Assembly (NCBI GenBank): GCA_039621445.1
Contig: CP154957.1
Location: forward strand, 45,253,681-45,317,680
DNA from: Euglena gracilis
Taxonomy: Eukaryota; Euglenida; Euglenophyceae; Euglenales
DNA length: 64,000 nt
Direction of reading: 5' to 3'
Made by a program: the position numbers and the translations under genes. The notes below the pieces were generated by a model, which saw only the letters and a list, made by a program, of their open reading frames with translations, searched no databases and had not been told where the DNA came from. Positions within the stretch are counted from its first letter, which is position 1. Each line of letters begins with the position of its first letter. Positions 30,619 through 42,189 of this stretch are shown piece after piece.

Positions 30619-33600
30619 GACCCCTCCGCTTCGCCACTGCGCCCCGTCTGGTGCGGGTGGCGTGCCAGTGGGGCTGCGACCCCGGGATGGTGGACGACCT
30701 CGTGGAGCTTGAGTGGCACGCCCGCCGGCTGCAGGAGGAGCTTGGGGGAGCAGGGCTTGCCGGGGCCCGGCCCTCGTTCCGGCAGCTTCACCGGCTGATG
30801 GGGCTCCTGACAGGTCGGTCGGCTTCGCTGGCTGGCCCGTTTTGTTTTCTTTCTTTTTGCGCAAACCCTGGCTGGGAGTTGGCCATGCCAGTCACGGAGA
30901 CCCGGGGCAGGTGGAGGCCCTGCAGCAGAACCTTCGGATCGTGGAGGCCGAGGTGGCGGCACTTCGGAGCCAACTGCAGGTCCTGTCAGGAGTTCAAAAA
31001 ACAGTTCAAGTGCCACTGAAGTGCCCTTGCCTCATGGTGACACTGACTCTCCACATTCACATTGCCCTTCACCTCCCAGTGTTCATTGAGTGCAAACAGA
31101 TGCAACATGTTTTTCAGGAATCGCCGATGCAAACACATGTATTCCATACCCATGAATTATTATGTGTCGCTTTGTGTGTTCGCCCCCCCCCCCATTGTTC
31201 TTTGCCTGCCTCCTGCCCCTCCAGGCTGACCGGCTGCCGGGCTACGCTGCATTCAGTGCTGCGATGGGGCCAGGGATTTTTTAAAAGGTTCTCCTCCCGG
31301 GGCGGGGGAGTCAGTGCCTGGTTGCCAGTGGTGGGCGGGTGTTTGGTGTCCGGTACAGTAAACAAGGGCAACCTCTGCTAGGTTCTGCAAACTCCAAACA
31401 CACAGCCCAGAGACGGAACACAGCACGGGGTCAGAAGAAGGCATACAAGGCACGAAACAGACAGCTGCAATGCGCATGGGGGGACGAATCCCCTTCCCCA
31501 AGGGAAGGGGGTTGGGCTATCGGGGGGGAGGGATTGCTCTGTTTCTGCACACAGTACTGAAAAAGTTTGGCCCCCAAATTGACCCCCCCCCCCCAAAGTG
31601 GGTTAAAGCAATCTCTGGGTGGGGCGGGTCTACGGCAAGATCAGCCGCGTGGCGACCGTCGCCCTGCTGGTCCCGCCGGACCCGGGGGCGGCCGGGCCCC
31701 CAGCCCTCGGGCAGTGGGCGCAGCAACAGGCGGACGCCCGGCGGCTCGGCGGGGCGGAGCTGCAGGCGCTGCTGGCGGACGTCATCGCGGAGGTGAACGC
31801 CGTCCGCTTCTACGACGACCGGCCAGGGGAGTGGGGGAGGTGCGTGGCCCTCCTTTCTGTCGCTCCAGGAGGGGCCTGGACTTGACCCGTCACGGTGTTA
31901 GTGTCTTGGCCCTACCTATTCGAAAGCGAAAAGAAAGTTAATGGAATTTTCTCCTAGCAGGCTTTGGTTTGAGGCTTAATCGCCCAATTCAGACCCAAGG
32001 GCTTTGTCTGCCTTAATTATTGTTACCAAATGTTCGATACCCATGTAGACCGTGGAGCGATTGAAGTCGCCTGGTTATGGATGGTGATCTCCTCGATGTG
32101 AGCACATTGAGGATGGGGAGGCTTTTTGCATGCTGCTGAGAAACTCCCCAAGGGGTGCCTTGGCCCTGGAGGGCACCCAAGTCCAATAAAAGCCGCAGAG
32201 AGAGGAAAGCCATTCCAAACCTGTTTGGCATGCATTGGGGCACAGCTCATGGCGTTCACAGATAAATGGTCCAAGGGGGCCTCCTGGGCACCAGTGTGCC
32301 TCCAAGCCCCTGTCATAGGTTCAATCATGTTCGGGATGACCCGGTTTTGGGGGTTCCAAGAGTTGGTGGGTGGGTGGGTGGGTGGGTTTGGACAGTTGGA
32401 CCCTCCCTCCCCCCAGGGGGACCGTTATGTTCTAACAACGAAAAGGCTCACCCGATCAACCTGCAAACGAACACCCAAATGCACTTGAGCGCGAGCCCGA
32501 GGCCCCGCACTGGCGGTGCCCCGAGCTTTGTTGCGCATTTGGCCCGCCTCTGTTTCCGGACCCCTCTCTCCGACAACGGTGGGGTCTGCCCGAGCTGCAC
32601 CCCCACGCCTCCCGCAGGCTGATCCGGCGGCTGTCCGAGCGCCTCGCCGCCGGGCTGCTGCAGTGCGTGTGCGCCGCCCTGCACCCGCTGGCCGCCGCCG
32701 CTCTGGGCCACACCCCCGGACTGCCCCAGGGCGGAGGTTGGCTGGGTTTGAGGGCCGTGTCTGGGTTGCCTCGCCTGCGCCTGGTGGCTGGCCGGGGCCC
32801 CTTCGTGAGCCCTGCGGTGGTTTCCGTCCCGTCCATTGACTTCAACATGGCACGTGTTTGTTTTTTATTATTATTTTGTTTGTTTGTTTCTTTTGTGTTT
32901 GTTTTGTTTTGTTTTCCCTGAGAGACTCGCCAGCGGGTGAACCCCCCTCCCCTTCTTGCTCATCCTCCGCTCTGCCCTGTTCACCGTGGCCGTCTCTGCG
33001 GATGGCCAAGGAGCCCTGTCCTTCCAGCCGGCCATCCCGACCGCAGTTGATGCTGTGCAGCACGTGGCGGAGCAGGTGTGCCGGAGTGCCGCTTGATCTG
33101 GTCCTGCCAGCATTGTACCGGGGGGGGGGAATTTTGTCCTAAAGAAAATTTGCACGGACAAATTTCGCGGAAGCAAATCCCGCGAAATATTTCCTGCAAT
33201 ATTGGCCTGCGCCTGTCCATGTGTTCCCGTTCATGGTTCACGATGTTCAACCAAAAATTCACAGAAAAAAATCCCGCGAAATACTTCCGGAAATTTTTAA
33301 GGAATCCCGCGAATTTTGTCGCCCACGAAATTTTTTGGCGCAAAATTTCTCTGGCACAAAATCCCCCCTCCCCCCGGTAACCCCCAATGGCCCGATTCCC
33401 AATGCGCATTGCACCCTGTTGATGGGCTGTGTCGCCCAAACAGGTAGTTGCATGCCTCGCCGACCTGCCGACCCTCAGCCAAGACCAGGGTTGGGGTGTG
33501 CCAAGGATGTGGAGTCCGCTTTTCGACTCCTGGTGTGTTGCAAATGCCACATGTGTTGCGAATCTGACCAAGGAAATGCAATGATTCATTTTAATGTATT

Positions 33601-34893
33601 AAAATCGAGCAGTTCTATGCCTCCTGAGTGATTAAGTCTGCAGCAGCAAAGGAAGGCATGTGGCCACTAAGAAGCACCCGCACCCTGCCAAGAAGTTTTA
33701 CTCCCCCAGAATAACCTTGCAGGATGTCAAGTTATTGGAACCATCTTTTCACCTTCCCTTCTGACAGGTTATTTGGGCAGTTCCGTTAATTTTTTTTTGC
33801 CATAAAAGGGACGCCTGGTCACCGGACCCATCTTTTTTGCCCTCCCTCCGCCAGGTCATTTGGGGGGATTTTACGTCTTTATCCCGAATCAAATACTAAA
33901 CATAGTTGTCCAGCCTCTCCACACACCCTCGCCGCCCTCGGCCCCCCAACGCCTGGCGCCAACCTCCGGACCCCGATCCGACTTCTTTTCAACTCAGACC
34001 CCCCCCCCCCTGGGCTGGGGTTGGTCTGGGCCAGACCCCTCAGGGGGGGGGGTCCCAGGCCTGTTTATGGGTTTTGGTGCGAAGTCATGGATGTTCGTGC
34101 TGGCAATTATTTGGGAAAAACCGTTTGGCGGCCCTTTTTGGGGGGTCCCCTGCCCCAGGGGGGGGGGTCCTGTGCGGGGCTGGGCCATAGGGGACCCCCC
34201 CTCCCCCTGGGGATCCAAAAAGAAGCCGGGCCCCGACCCCGGACGCCGGGGCCCTCCCCACCCCCCACGCCACGGTCCGCGCCCACCCGGACGTCCAGCG
34301 GCCCCTCGACGCGCTGAGCGCCGGCCTGGCCTCCCTGCCGGGCCGGGCGGATGCCCTGCTGGCCCACGTGCAGGTCTGCCCCGACGTTCATTTGGCAACT
34401 GCATTTCCCGCTGGATCTTGGGATGGGCGCCAGCGGGTCACAGCGAGCCCGGGCTTGCTCAAGCCATTTTTTCAGCCTCTCCCGTCCCCAGCGCGTCTCT
34501 GTCCCGCACAGGCGGAGTACGGCCCGCTGTGGTCCGCCGCCGTCCGGGGGTGGCAGCAGCCTGCCCAGGCCGCCCCCCAGGTTGCCTCCCCCCCTCCTCG
34601 TGTGGGGGGCCGTGGTCGTGGTTGAGTCGGGGCCGTGGCCTGGTTCCCGAGCCCTTCCTGGACCACCTCAGCCGGCTGGCGGTGGCCGCGCCGAGCGCGC
34701 CGCTGGAGCCGCTGGCGGCGGACCTCGCGGAGGTCCACCGCGCCCTCGCGGCGCGGCTCGGCGACCACCTCGCGGCGCTGAAGGAGCGCCTCCTGCAGGC
34801 GGCAGTCAGCGCGCCGGACGAGGCGGCGGCGCTGGGCGGGCTTGGGCCGCAGCGTCGGGTGCCCCCTCCGCCCCGACCAGGGGTGCCTGCCTA
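30619..34893 (+). CDS. Dynein heavy chain tail-like exons (partial)
   Basis: Exon-like segments in order: 30619-30813 (MVDDLVELEWHARRLQEEL), 30911 to about 30978 (QVEALQQNLRIVEAEVAAL), about 31630-31839 (LQALLADVIAEVNAVRFYDD), 32618 to about 32705 (RRLSERLAAGLLQCVCAAL), about 33011-33075 (ALSFQPAIPTAVDAVQHVAE), 33444 to about 33488 (VVACLADLPTLSQDQ), about 34270-34373 (ALSAGLASLPGRADALLAHV), about 34510 (AEYGPLWSAAVRGW) and about 34640-34893 (VHRALAARLGDHLAALKERL). The order of a 'FxPxL..V...V..LP.L' block, a 'Y..LW' block and a 'PL...L......L' helix is that of the N-terminal tail of axonemal dynein heavy chains, but this is a pattern judgement. No AAA motor exons follow before the Pro-rich/LRR region, so the gene may be truncated or something else. 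GC content is high. Confidence 0.45.
31295..31480. repeat. Diverged copy of the 11390/24115 dispersed repeat
   Basis: It shares the order of blocks GGGGGAGTCAGTGCCTGG, GTAAACAAGG, CAAACACACAGCCCAGAG and GGTCAGAAGAAGGCATACAA with the two better copies, at perhaps two-thirds identity. It lies within an intron of the dynein-tail-like gene. Confidence 0.6.
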
Positions 34894-34904
34894 AGCCACG
34901 GGGA

Positions 34905-35100
34905 GTGTCTGCATGTGCGTGTGCGTGTGCGTGTGCGTGTGCGTGTGCGTGTGCGTGTGCGTGTGCGTGTGCGTGTGCGTGTACGCGCGCGCGCGTGTGT
35001 GTGTGCGTGTGCGTGTGCAAGTGCGTGTGCGTAGTATGTACGTGTGTATGCATGTGTGTGTGTGTGTGCGTGTGTGTGTGCGTGTGTGTGTGTGCAGGGT
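34905..35100. repeat. (GTGTGC)n / (GT)n microsatellite
   Basis: About 75 bp of the hexamer GTGTGC is followed by mixed GT/CG repeats up to about 35098. The minus strand shows a 203-codon open frame here that is purely His/Thr repeats from the microsatellite and should not be annotated. Confidence 0.95.
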
Positions 35101-35309
35101 ATGTTGGGGGGTGATGGGGCTACCAGGTGGCACGGCCCCTGTGGTTGCCCCACTGCCACCCCTCCCCCATCTGCCCAGCACTGGGGGACCAACCCTGGGC
35201 CCTGGGGTGTGCTTTTCGTTTCCACTCTCTGCCGTCAGCCTGGAAAGCAACGTGTCGCAACCTGGAAAAGAACACACCGACGAAACGGCACAGTGCTGAA
35301 CCCGCACTT

Positions 35310-36501
35310 CCCGCCGATCCCCCTGCTGCCTCCGCAGCACCGAAGCCGCAGCCCCCGGGGCCCCAGCCTGCTTCACCCCCTCCGCCTGTTGCGTCCAAGC
35401 AGGACTGCCCAACCACGGAACCCCTTTTAACACCAACCCCAGGCTGCAGTGTAGCTGTTTGCAGTGAAACGTCGAAGAGAAGTCTCCCTTATTTAGTTCC
35501 ACAGTCAGTGATCTCTTTTTGGCCCAAAATGACGTCTGAGAGTTTCCTTAAAAATGTTGAAATGCAATTGTTAGCATCATGGTGGTGTGGAACTGGTGGC
35601 GAGGTATTCATGACTGGTTTCAAAGGCCCCTTGCTGCAGGGTTGTAAACAGAGTTAGAAAACAATATATCTCAAAGGATTAACATGGGGTCAGCACCCAG
35701 ACACCTTTTTTTTCTTTGAACAAAATATTAAGATCTGTGAAGCAGCATATTTTTGTTGGAACCATAACATAAATTTGGGTTTTTTTTGCACGCCTGGCAC
35801 CACGCTACCGCTCACTGCTTCGTACAGGGCCGTTTGCAGTGTCTGTTTCGTTCATTTTGCCTTTTCTTTAAGCTGAATTTCAACCGTTGCTTTCAATTAT
35901 GCACGTTTCCCCCAACATGCAATCATTTGTAGATTTGTGTCCATTTGCAGTCAGGATTGGACTCAGGAAGCCAACAAGCTCGTCGGCAAGGGGGAGGGGG
36001 TAGATTCCATGGATATTATGGGAAACAGGGCTCCGAGAATGCTGGCCACACAACGATTTGAAGGAAGGGTGGAAAACGGTGTTGAGCCGGCGGACGGACT
36101 GCACCCCCGGCGCCCCGTCCCTGAGCCCAGCCCCGGCTGCTGCCCAACCATCCCTGACGGGCGCCACACCGGTGCCCGGGCCCGCTGCCCCTGCGGGTGT
36201 GTCCGCCCACAGCTCCACGCGCTCTGTCCTCCATGGACTGGGCAACAACGTCCCCATCGCTGGACCAGCCACCACCGGGGGCAGCCTCCCAGGCTCCCCG
36301 CCTTCCTCCCCGTCCCGCATATCCAGGCGGGGCATCCACTTCGCCGTGTCCACCCCGACCGCCGGTGCCCACCCCAGCCGCCCCGCCCCCGGCTGCCACA
36401 CAGCCGCCCGCCCGGGCTGCACCGCACGCTGAGGGGCCCCCCCCCCCCCCCGCTTCACCTGTTGTGGACCCCCAACCCGCTGCCTCCGGGCTGTTTGGCT
36501 A
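35310..36501 (+). CDS. Pro/Ala-rich exon-like segments, N-terminal side of LRR gene
   Basis: Two Pro-rich open segments lie on the plus strand: about 35310-35425 (AEPALPADPPAASAAPKPQP and onward) and about 36180-36501 (SLDQPPPGAASQAPRLPPRP and onward, ending P-Q-P-A-A-S-G-L-F-G before a stop). Composition matches the Pro/Ala stretch that directly precedes the LRR-start exon at 36772, so they may be disordered N-terminal exons of the same gene. The frame of the second segment is not certain because other frames are also open. Between them, 35430-36050 shows nothing firm. Confidence 0.35.
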
Positions 36502-36559
36502 ACGTCCACCTCAGAAATTTCTTTCGCCGGGACGGAGGGTTTGCCTGCCAGGCCGCCCG

Positions 36560-39359
36560 CCCGCCGTGCCCCACCCCACCGCCCCGCCCGTTCCGCCGCG
36601 GCCCACCGAGCCAGCCCCGGCCCCGGCCCCGGCCATCCCCGCGGCCGCCGCCCCCTCCGCTGCGCCGCCACCCCGCCCGGCGCCGGCCTCCCGCCCCACC
36701 TCCGGCCTGGCAGCCGGGGCCTGGCCGGCAGTGGAGTCCCTGCACGACATCTACAAGTGGCACTGCGCCCAGGTGTTACCCGCTGCCTTGCTGCGGAGGA
36801 ATCCTTTGCGTGTCTGAAAGTGTTTCATGAATGTGTTGTGGAAAACAGCCATTTGCACGCCCAGGCTCTGGAACAGAATTGCATGGGTGGTTTGTATGTT
36901 CTTCCCCAAAAATGCATGATGAACGCGTGAATTTTTTAGGGCAGTGATAACTTTTGACCAGATGCTTCGTGCGAGGACCAAACTAACGGCTATGCTACCA
37001 TTTCTGAGCCCTGAATTGCCAAGCATGCACCTGGGCTTCCCTTGCCTGATCCACAGAGCTCCATAAAGCCGAACTCGGGGCTCCTGAAGGTTCTGCCCCG
37101 GGAGCCAGGCCAGTTCATCACGGAGATCAACATGGATTACAATTACATCGGTCTGCCACCCAAAATTTTTTGATCTTTTCAGTTCAATGCTCTGCCAAAT
37201 ATTACTTCATTTATGCCAATGCATTGTTGATGGTTTTTTGATTCTCAATTTGGTGTGAGAATGTGTCATATGTGTTTTTGTGGGCAACAGGATAGAGGTT
37301 TTTTTTAGTCTTGGACCCCCTCCCCCGAGTTGGACGCTGGCTGGTTCTGACAACGTCCATTCTTGGTTGGAGCAGCAGTTCTGTTTGGAAAACAAAATAT
37401 CCGCATTCCTCTGCAAGTAAATCCCTCCTACACAAAAATACATTCTGGTGGACATTAAGGGTTTCTTTCTGCGACACCACTCAATCCTCCTGAAGGTTTC
37501 GTACACCGAGGCATGGTGCAGTTTGGATATTGTTCATGGTTGAGCGAGGACGATGGTTTGTTCCTGTTGCAGGAGTTTTTTAAAAAACCGGGGGGAGGGA
37601 TCGGCACCCACCCACCCCCCCCTGGGGTGGGCCCCCCGGGGGGGGGGTCCCGGGGGACCCACCCACATTTGCCTGAAAATGGCCCAAAAATGATAAAAAC
37701 GGCACCATTTTCAAAATTTTCGGCACCTTCGGCGCCGAAAAAAAAATATACCCACCAGCCCCCACCCCCACCTTAAAGGCTTTTAAGGTCCTGTGTTGTT
37801 GCCTGTTAATCCCTGGAGCACGAGCACGAGTGTCCGATGGCCCTAAGCCTGTTCAGTGTACTTGGGTAAATGCCAAAATGGGGGTGTTATTGACAGAACA
37901 TGTTTGTGTTGAAAATGGGATGACGTGTCTCGCAGAGCGGGAATAAAGTAAAGTTCTTTTCTGTGGGATTTTGGCTGACACTCCTTGACCTTTGACCCGT
38001 GACTTGACACTCTTTCACACTGGATTTGGACCATTTTTTTTTTAAATCTTCCTACCCCTGCCCCAAAGCCTGCCAAACATTTCAGTTTCACTGCTTTTTG
38101 CTGACCAATTGTGCTTTGTAGCAGGCTTTTTGAAGTCTCTTTTTCCATCAAAAGCATTTTTCCTGCCGCTTTTTTCTCACCGGGTTTGCCATCAATCAGT
38201 TCTCTTCGTGCCAACGCCTCAACAAAGCCTGCCCCGAGCCTCGTTCATTTTGTTTCCTTTTCATTTCCTTTTCATGGTCTTTCGCGAAAAGAGTTGAAGA
38301 AGTGAGTGAGTGCTTGGGTCTGTGGGCCAGGGAGGGGTCGGATCCACCCCACTGCAGCCCCGACGGCTGTTTCCCACATTGCAGGGGTGAAGGGGATGCA
38401 GCCACTGCTGGAGATCCTGCGGGTCAACCGGGGACCAGGGCAACGCGGAAGCCGCCCGAACCAACCCCGTGCTGCCCCGACACATCGCAATGAGGTGTAT
38501 TTCGGGGTGATCCGGCCGGCTTTTGAAGTTTGGCGGAGGGGTATTGGGCAAGGTCGTCTGCCGGTGTGCTTTTCAAAAACGTTAATTGGTCGGTTTTTAG
38601 CCATGTCAGGTGCTCCTCCTCCGGCAGGATGGGTTCTGGAGACAGCCTTCATGACGTGCCAACAGCGTGGAATGAGCACTCCCCCGGGGGTCGGGAAGCG
38701 GTGCCCTGCGGGGGCCTGCGCACGCTTAACCTGCGGGACAACAACCTGGAGAACGCGGAGGTGCGGGCGCTGGTGGCGGTGCTGCTGGCGACGGAGGAGG
38801 ACACGCTCACAATGTTGGACCTCAGCAACAACCCCATCTCCCTCGCCGGCGGCTCGGCCCTGATGGACCTGCTGGCCAGGGCGGGTTGGGAGCTTTGGGC
38901 TTGCCACGGGGCCGTGGAAAGATGCCCCACAGCTTTTGAGACTTTTTTTTTAAACTTTTAAATTTTTAAACTCTTTTTTTGAATATCATTCGAGGCACAA
39001 AGCCAAGAAAGGTAATTCTCATTTTGGATCGCACAAAGCCTATGTATTCTGTGTAACCCCAACCTTTTCAAGAATGTGCAGACAAGTGCATTTGGGCACT
39101 TTTGGCCGCCTAAATGAACGCCAACCAAGGCCCCAGTCAGCGAGATCCCTGGGAAGGTTTGCCAAGGGTGGCATTGAGGGTTCATTGCCCCCGTGTGGTG
39201 TGGCGGATTTTGTTCTTCGGGTCCGCACGCTCGCCCCTGCCAACGTCCAAGCGGCGCCGGCTGACGGAGGTGAAGCTGACCGGTACCCTAATCCAGCCCA
39301 AGGTGCGGGAGAAGATCCAGGAGCTGGCGGCAGGCAACCTGGCCCGCCAGCAAGGATGA
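36560..39359 (+). CDS. Leucine-rich repeat (ribonuclease-inhibitor type) protein
   Basis: The exon ending at 36772 runs from a Pro/Ala tract into ESLHDIYKWHCAQ. The next exon, 37057-37150, reads SIKPNSGLLKVLPREPGQFI, then TEINMDYNYIG. The exon starting at 38385 continues in phase with VKGMQPLLEILRVN. This 'LYDIYKxxC..LxIKPNSxLLKxLP....L.L..NYIG..G...LLE.LR.N' arrangement is the usual entry into RI-type LRR proteins. About 38720-38880 gives LRTLNLRDNNLENAEVRALV and LTMLDLSNNPISLAGGSALM, two clear repeats. The last exon (about 39251-39359) reads LTEVKLTGTLIQPKVREKIQ and ends at TGA. Such proteins usually bind other proteins; the partner cannot be told. The intron 37151-38384 holds a repeat (37575-37775), and some joints near 38430-38700 are unresolved. 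Confidence 0.7.
37575..37775. repeat. Inverted copy of the 20816-20995 C/G-run repeat
   Basis: Read on the minus strand, this segment matches 20816-20995: CGGCGCCGAA, AATTTTGAAAA, a GTGCxxTTTT block, GGCCATTTTTGGGCAAA-like sequence and GTGGGTGGGTxCCCGGGACC. A third, diverged copy is at 12960-13115. It sits in an LRR-gene intron. Confidence 0.65.
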
Positions 39360-39616
39360 CCCCCCCCCCGGATGCCTGCATTGGGGCCCAGTCAAACCCA
39401 CCCTCATGCATGTCCTCTGGTCTCTCTTAATGTGTATGTCGCTGCGTTGCAAGATCTGCGACTCCTTCGATTCCTGCCGTGCACACCGCTTTCATCGTTG
39501 TGCAGGGCCACAACTCATGCGGCCAAACTTCCCGTTTCCTGTCCTGCCAAGAGCGGTGTTTTTGTTCCGTGCCTCTTGTCTTGCACGACATGCAAACGGC
39601 TTAGTTCCGAGTGGGG

Positions 39617-39980
39617 CAGGCATTTGCTTAAGGGATTGCAGTACCCTGGGGGGGGGGTGGACTGCAGCTAGTCCAATTTTGGCCAGTGGGTTTTCTAGCA
39701 GACCCCCCCCGGGGGGTCTGCTAGCAGGGCTAGCTTGTGGAAAATTTTTTGGGACCCCCCAAAATGGCCAAAAATGCCCGTTTTTGGCCATTTTTGGGAA
39801 TTTTTGGAACAAAATCAGCCAAAAACCTGTTAAAAACCTCATTTTTCCAGTTCGGGGGACCCCCGGAACCCCCCCCCCCCCCGGGGGGGGGAGGGGGGTC
39901 TAACTAGTCCACTTTTTCCAGTGTCTAGCCAATTGGCTAGCCAGTACCCCCCCCCCCCCGGGTCCTTAAGCAAATGCCTG
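39617..39980. mobile_element. hAT-like MITE, second full copy (364 bp)
   Basis: The ends CAGGCATTTGCTTAAGG and CCTTAAGCAAATGCCTG are the same perfect TIR as in 19008-19440, and the interior is alignable throughout. The flanks are GAGTGGGG (39609-39616) and CTCAGTGGGG (from 39981); they resemble a duplication only if two bases are added at the right end, so the insertion footprint is imperfect. Confidence 0.85.
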
Positions 39981-41160
39981 CTCAGTGGGGAGGAACACAA
40001 ATGCATTTTTTGTGTTTTTCTTGAATTTTTCGATTTTGGCAAAATTTTTGGTTTTTTTGTGTGTTTTTTTGTGTGTTTTTTTTGCTTTTTTCCTGGCGAT
40101 TTTTGGATTTTGCTTTTTCATTTTTTTTGACAATGAAAAAGTCCTCCTTTTGGCCCCGATTTCCCCTGAAGGCCAAAATTTTTGTCAATTTTTTCAATTC
40201 AATTCAATCATTTTTTTTGTCATTTTTTTCTTTTTTTTTTGGTCAAGAAAATGCTTATTTTTACGCAAAATGGAAAAAAAAATTACCCAATTTAGCCGAA
40301 ATTTTTCTTCGTCCTCTCTAGTGGAAAGTGTACATCCCGTGGGAGCTCCAAACGGATTTTACATGCAATTTTTTTGCTTTTTTTTGCGTCGCATTTTTTT
40401 TAAGGGTCCATGTTGCGCTCCCTCCCTGTTCTGAGCCCCTGAACACCACACGCAAAGAAGAAAAGCCATTTTAACTCCAGTCTAGTTCATGCTGTTTCTT
40501 CTGCGCAATAATATGGTATACTTCACCGTGGGCATAGCATAGAATTCCATGGCTGGCAGGTGAATGAATATTTGCATTTTTTTATTGATTATTTTTTGAA
40601 CAGTTGTCCCACCATATGTCCAGCCAGAAGTGGCTCAAGAAAATGCTCACCTTGATTATCCTCTCTGGAGTGGATTGGGAGTGGTCAATCCCCCAACAAC
40701 TTGCTGGGCTTCCTAAGCTTAGCTGAAAGTAGGCTCGGGAGGCTGAGGGAATTCATGTTCTTGTCTTTCCCGTAATATCGGAAACGATCCCCTGTCTGAG
40801 AAGTTGAATTTAGGCGGTGGGCATTTGAACCCTGCCCTCACGGAAGCCCCAGCAACAGGGCGCTTGAGCCGGGGGAGACGACCACCACCCATGGGGTTCC
40901 CCCCCCCAGTCAGCAGCCTTTTCCAGCCTCGGTCCCCCCACATCGGTGAGTTTTCCGTCTTGTCGGTAGGGGTGTCCTGGTCTACAACCGGCAGGACCCC
41001 TCTCTAAAGGTGCCCCACAGTGCCCAACATGGCGTTTCGGGTCACTTTGAGGATAAGATTTCTGACCCAGTGCTTCGCGCCGGGCATAGAATAAGTCACT
41101 TTGGCTGCACCATTTTTTTAGGTGGGGGGTGTACTTTCCACTTCTACCATAGCCAGAGGG
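39981..41160. other. T-rich spacer, no supported gene
   Basis: 40000-40430 is extremely T-rich (TTTTTTTGTGTG- and TTTTTTTTGC-like runs), similar in texture to the interiors of small TIR elements. 40440-41100 is ordinary sequence with C-runs; a short open stretch at about 40804-40945 shows no domain. Confidence 0.4.
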
Positions 41161-41367
41161 GGGTAAACCCCCCCCCTAATAGAAGCACGGGTGCGCTTAT
41201 AGGGGACCGCCGCCTCCGGCGGCGGGGGGTGCGCTTCTATTTGGACCCTAGCTGCGCGATTTTCGTTGATTTCCTTTAGAAATCCCATCAAAATGGGGGG
41301 TGCGCTTTTATTTTGGCCCCTGTGCTTGTAGCGGCCCCGTGTTTCTATTAGGGGGGGGGGTTTACCC
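41161..41367. mobile_element. MITE-like element with GGGTAAACCCCCC / AATAGAAGC ends, copy 2
   Basis: Left GGGTAAACC, C-run, TAATAGAAGCACGGG and right CCCGTGTTTCTATTA, G-run, GGTTTACCC are inverted repeats of about 32 bp. The body matches the element at 13935-14163 in inverted orientation, including the TCCTTTAGAAATCCCATC block. It is about 207 bp and non-coding. Confidence 0.8.
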
Positions 41368-42189
41368 ACCCCCCCCCAACCGCCTTACCAGCATCCCTCT
41401 GAGCTGGACCTCCCAGGGGGGAGGGGTTGTTAAGCCCCTGCTCAGCAAGAAAATATTTCTCTTGGCCATTTTAATTTGTCGGTGTATCCAATGCATGCAT
41501 GCATATTTATGAAAATGAATCAATGAGGTGCACCATGCCAATGTGCACATTTGTCAGCAAACATTTCTGCACATTTATGGTAATCTGCACGGATGCCGAG
41601 GAAAGGTGCATGACCTGTAAACATATGATACTGTGTGCTTATGTTAACTTAAGTCTTGTGAACATATGTACACGTGATATGTGTGCGTGCGGTATATGGT
41701 ATATGGTTGACAACTCTGTTTTTGCTGTTGTTTGCACAGCAGTTGTTAGTTTCCTTTGCATGTGATGCTTTACAACAACAGCTATGGCCGTGCTGTCTAT
41801 AGCCGAGGCTGCTCTCCCCTTTGGGGATTTCTTTGGCAACCTCCCCGCTTGGTCCCTCCTGGCATTGCCTTTTCAGTTCCCAGTATCCCCCCCAAGGACT
41901 CGGGGGACTGGTTTTTCCAGCCCTGAAATGCCAAGCACATAATGGGGCAGAGGTGGGTGAACAATGGATGACAATGGCATTGGCACACCCATCTCCACTA
42001 CACATCGAATCGGAGCGGCAAAGACCGTCAGAATTTTTTTTCCAAAACGCGAGAAATGGAAGATTCTGGCAGATGACATGAAATTGACGAAACCGCACAT
42101 AAATTCAGAACATCTGTCGTTGCCAGGGAATCGAGGGTCCAAAACAGCAGTAACAAAGCTCATACACTTGTTGCCTACACCCCGATGGC

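Noticed and set aside
32930-33010. ALFTVAVSADGQG as a dynein exon
   Set aside because: A stop precedes it in frame and no AG lies between; it is more likely the pyrimidine tract before an exon that begins near ALSFQPAI.
34891-35502. Minus-strand 203-codon ORF rich in His-Thr
   Set aside because: It is a translation of the GTGTGC/GT microsatellite.
35880-36671. Minus-strand 263-codon ORF
   Set aside because: It is the shadow of the GC-rich Pro-rich plus-strand region; no domain and no splice support.
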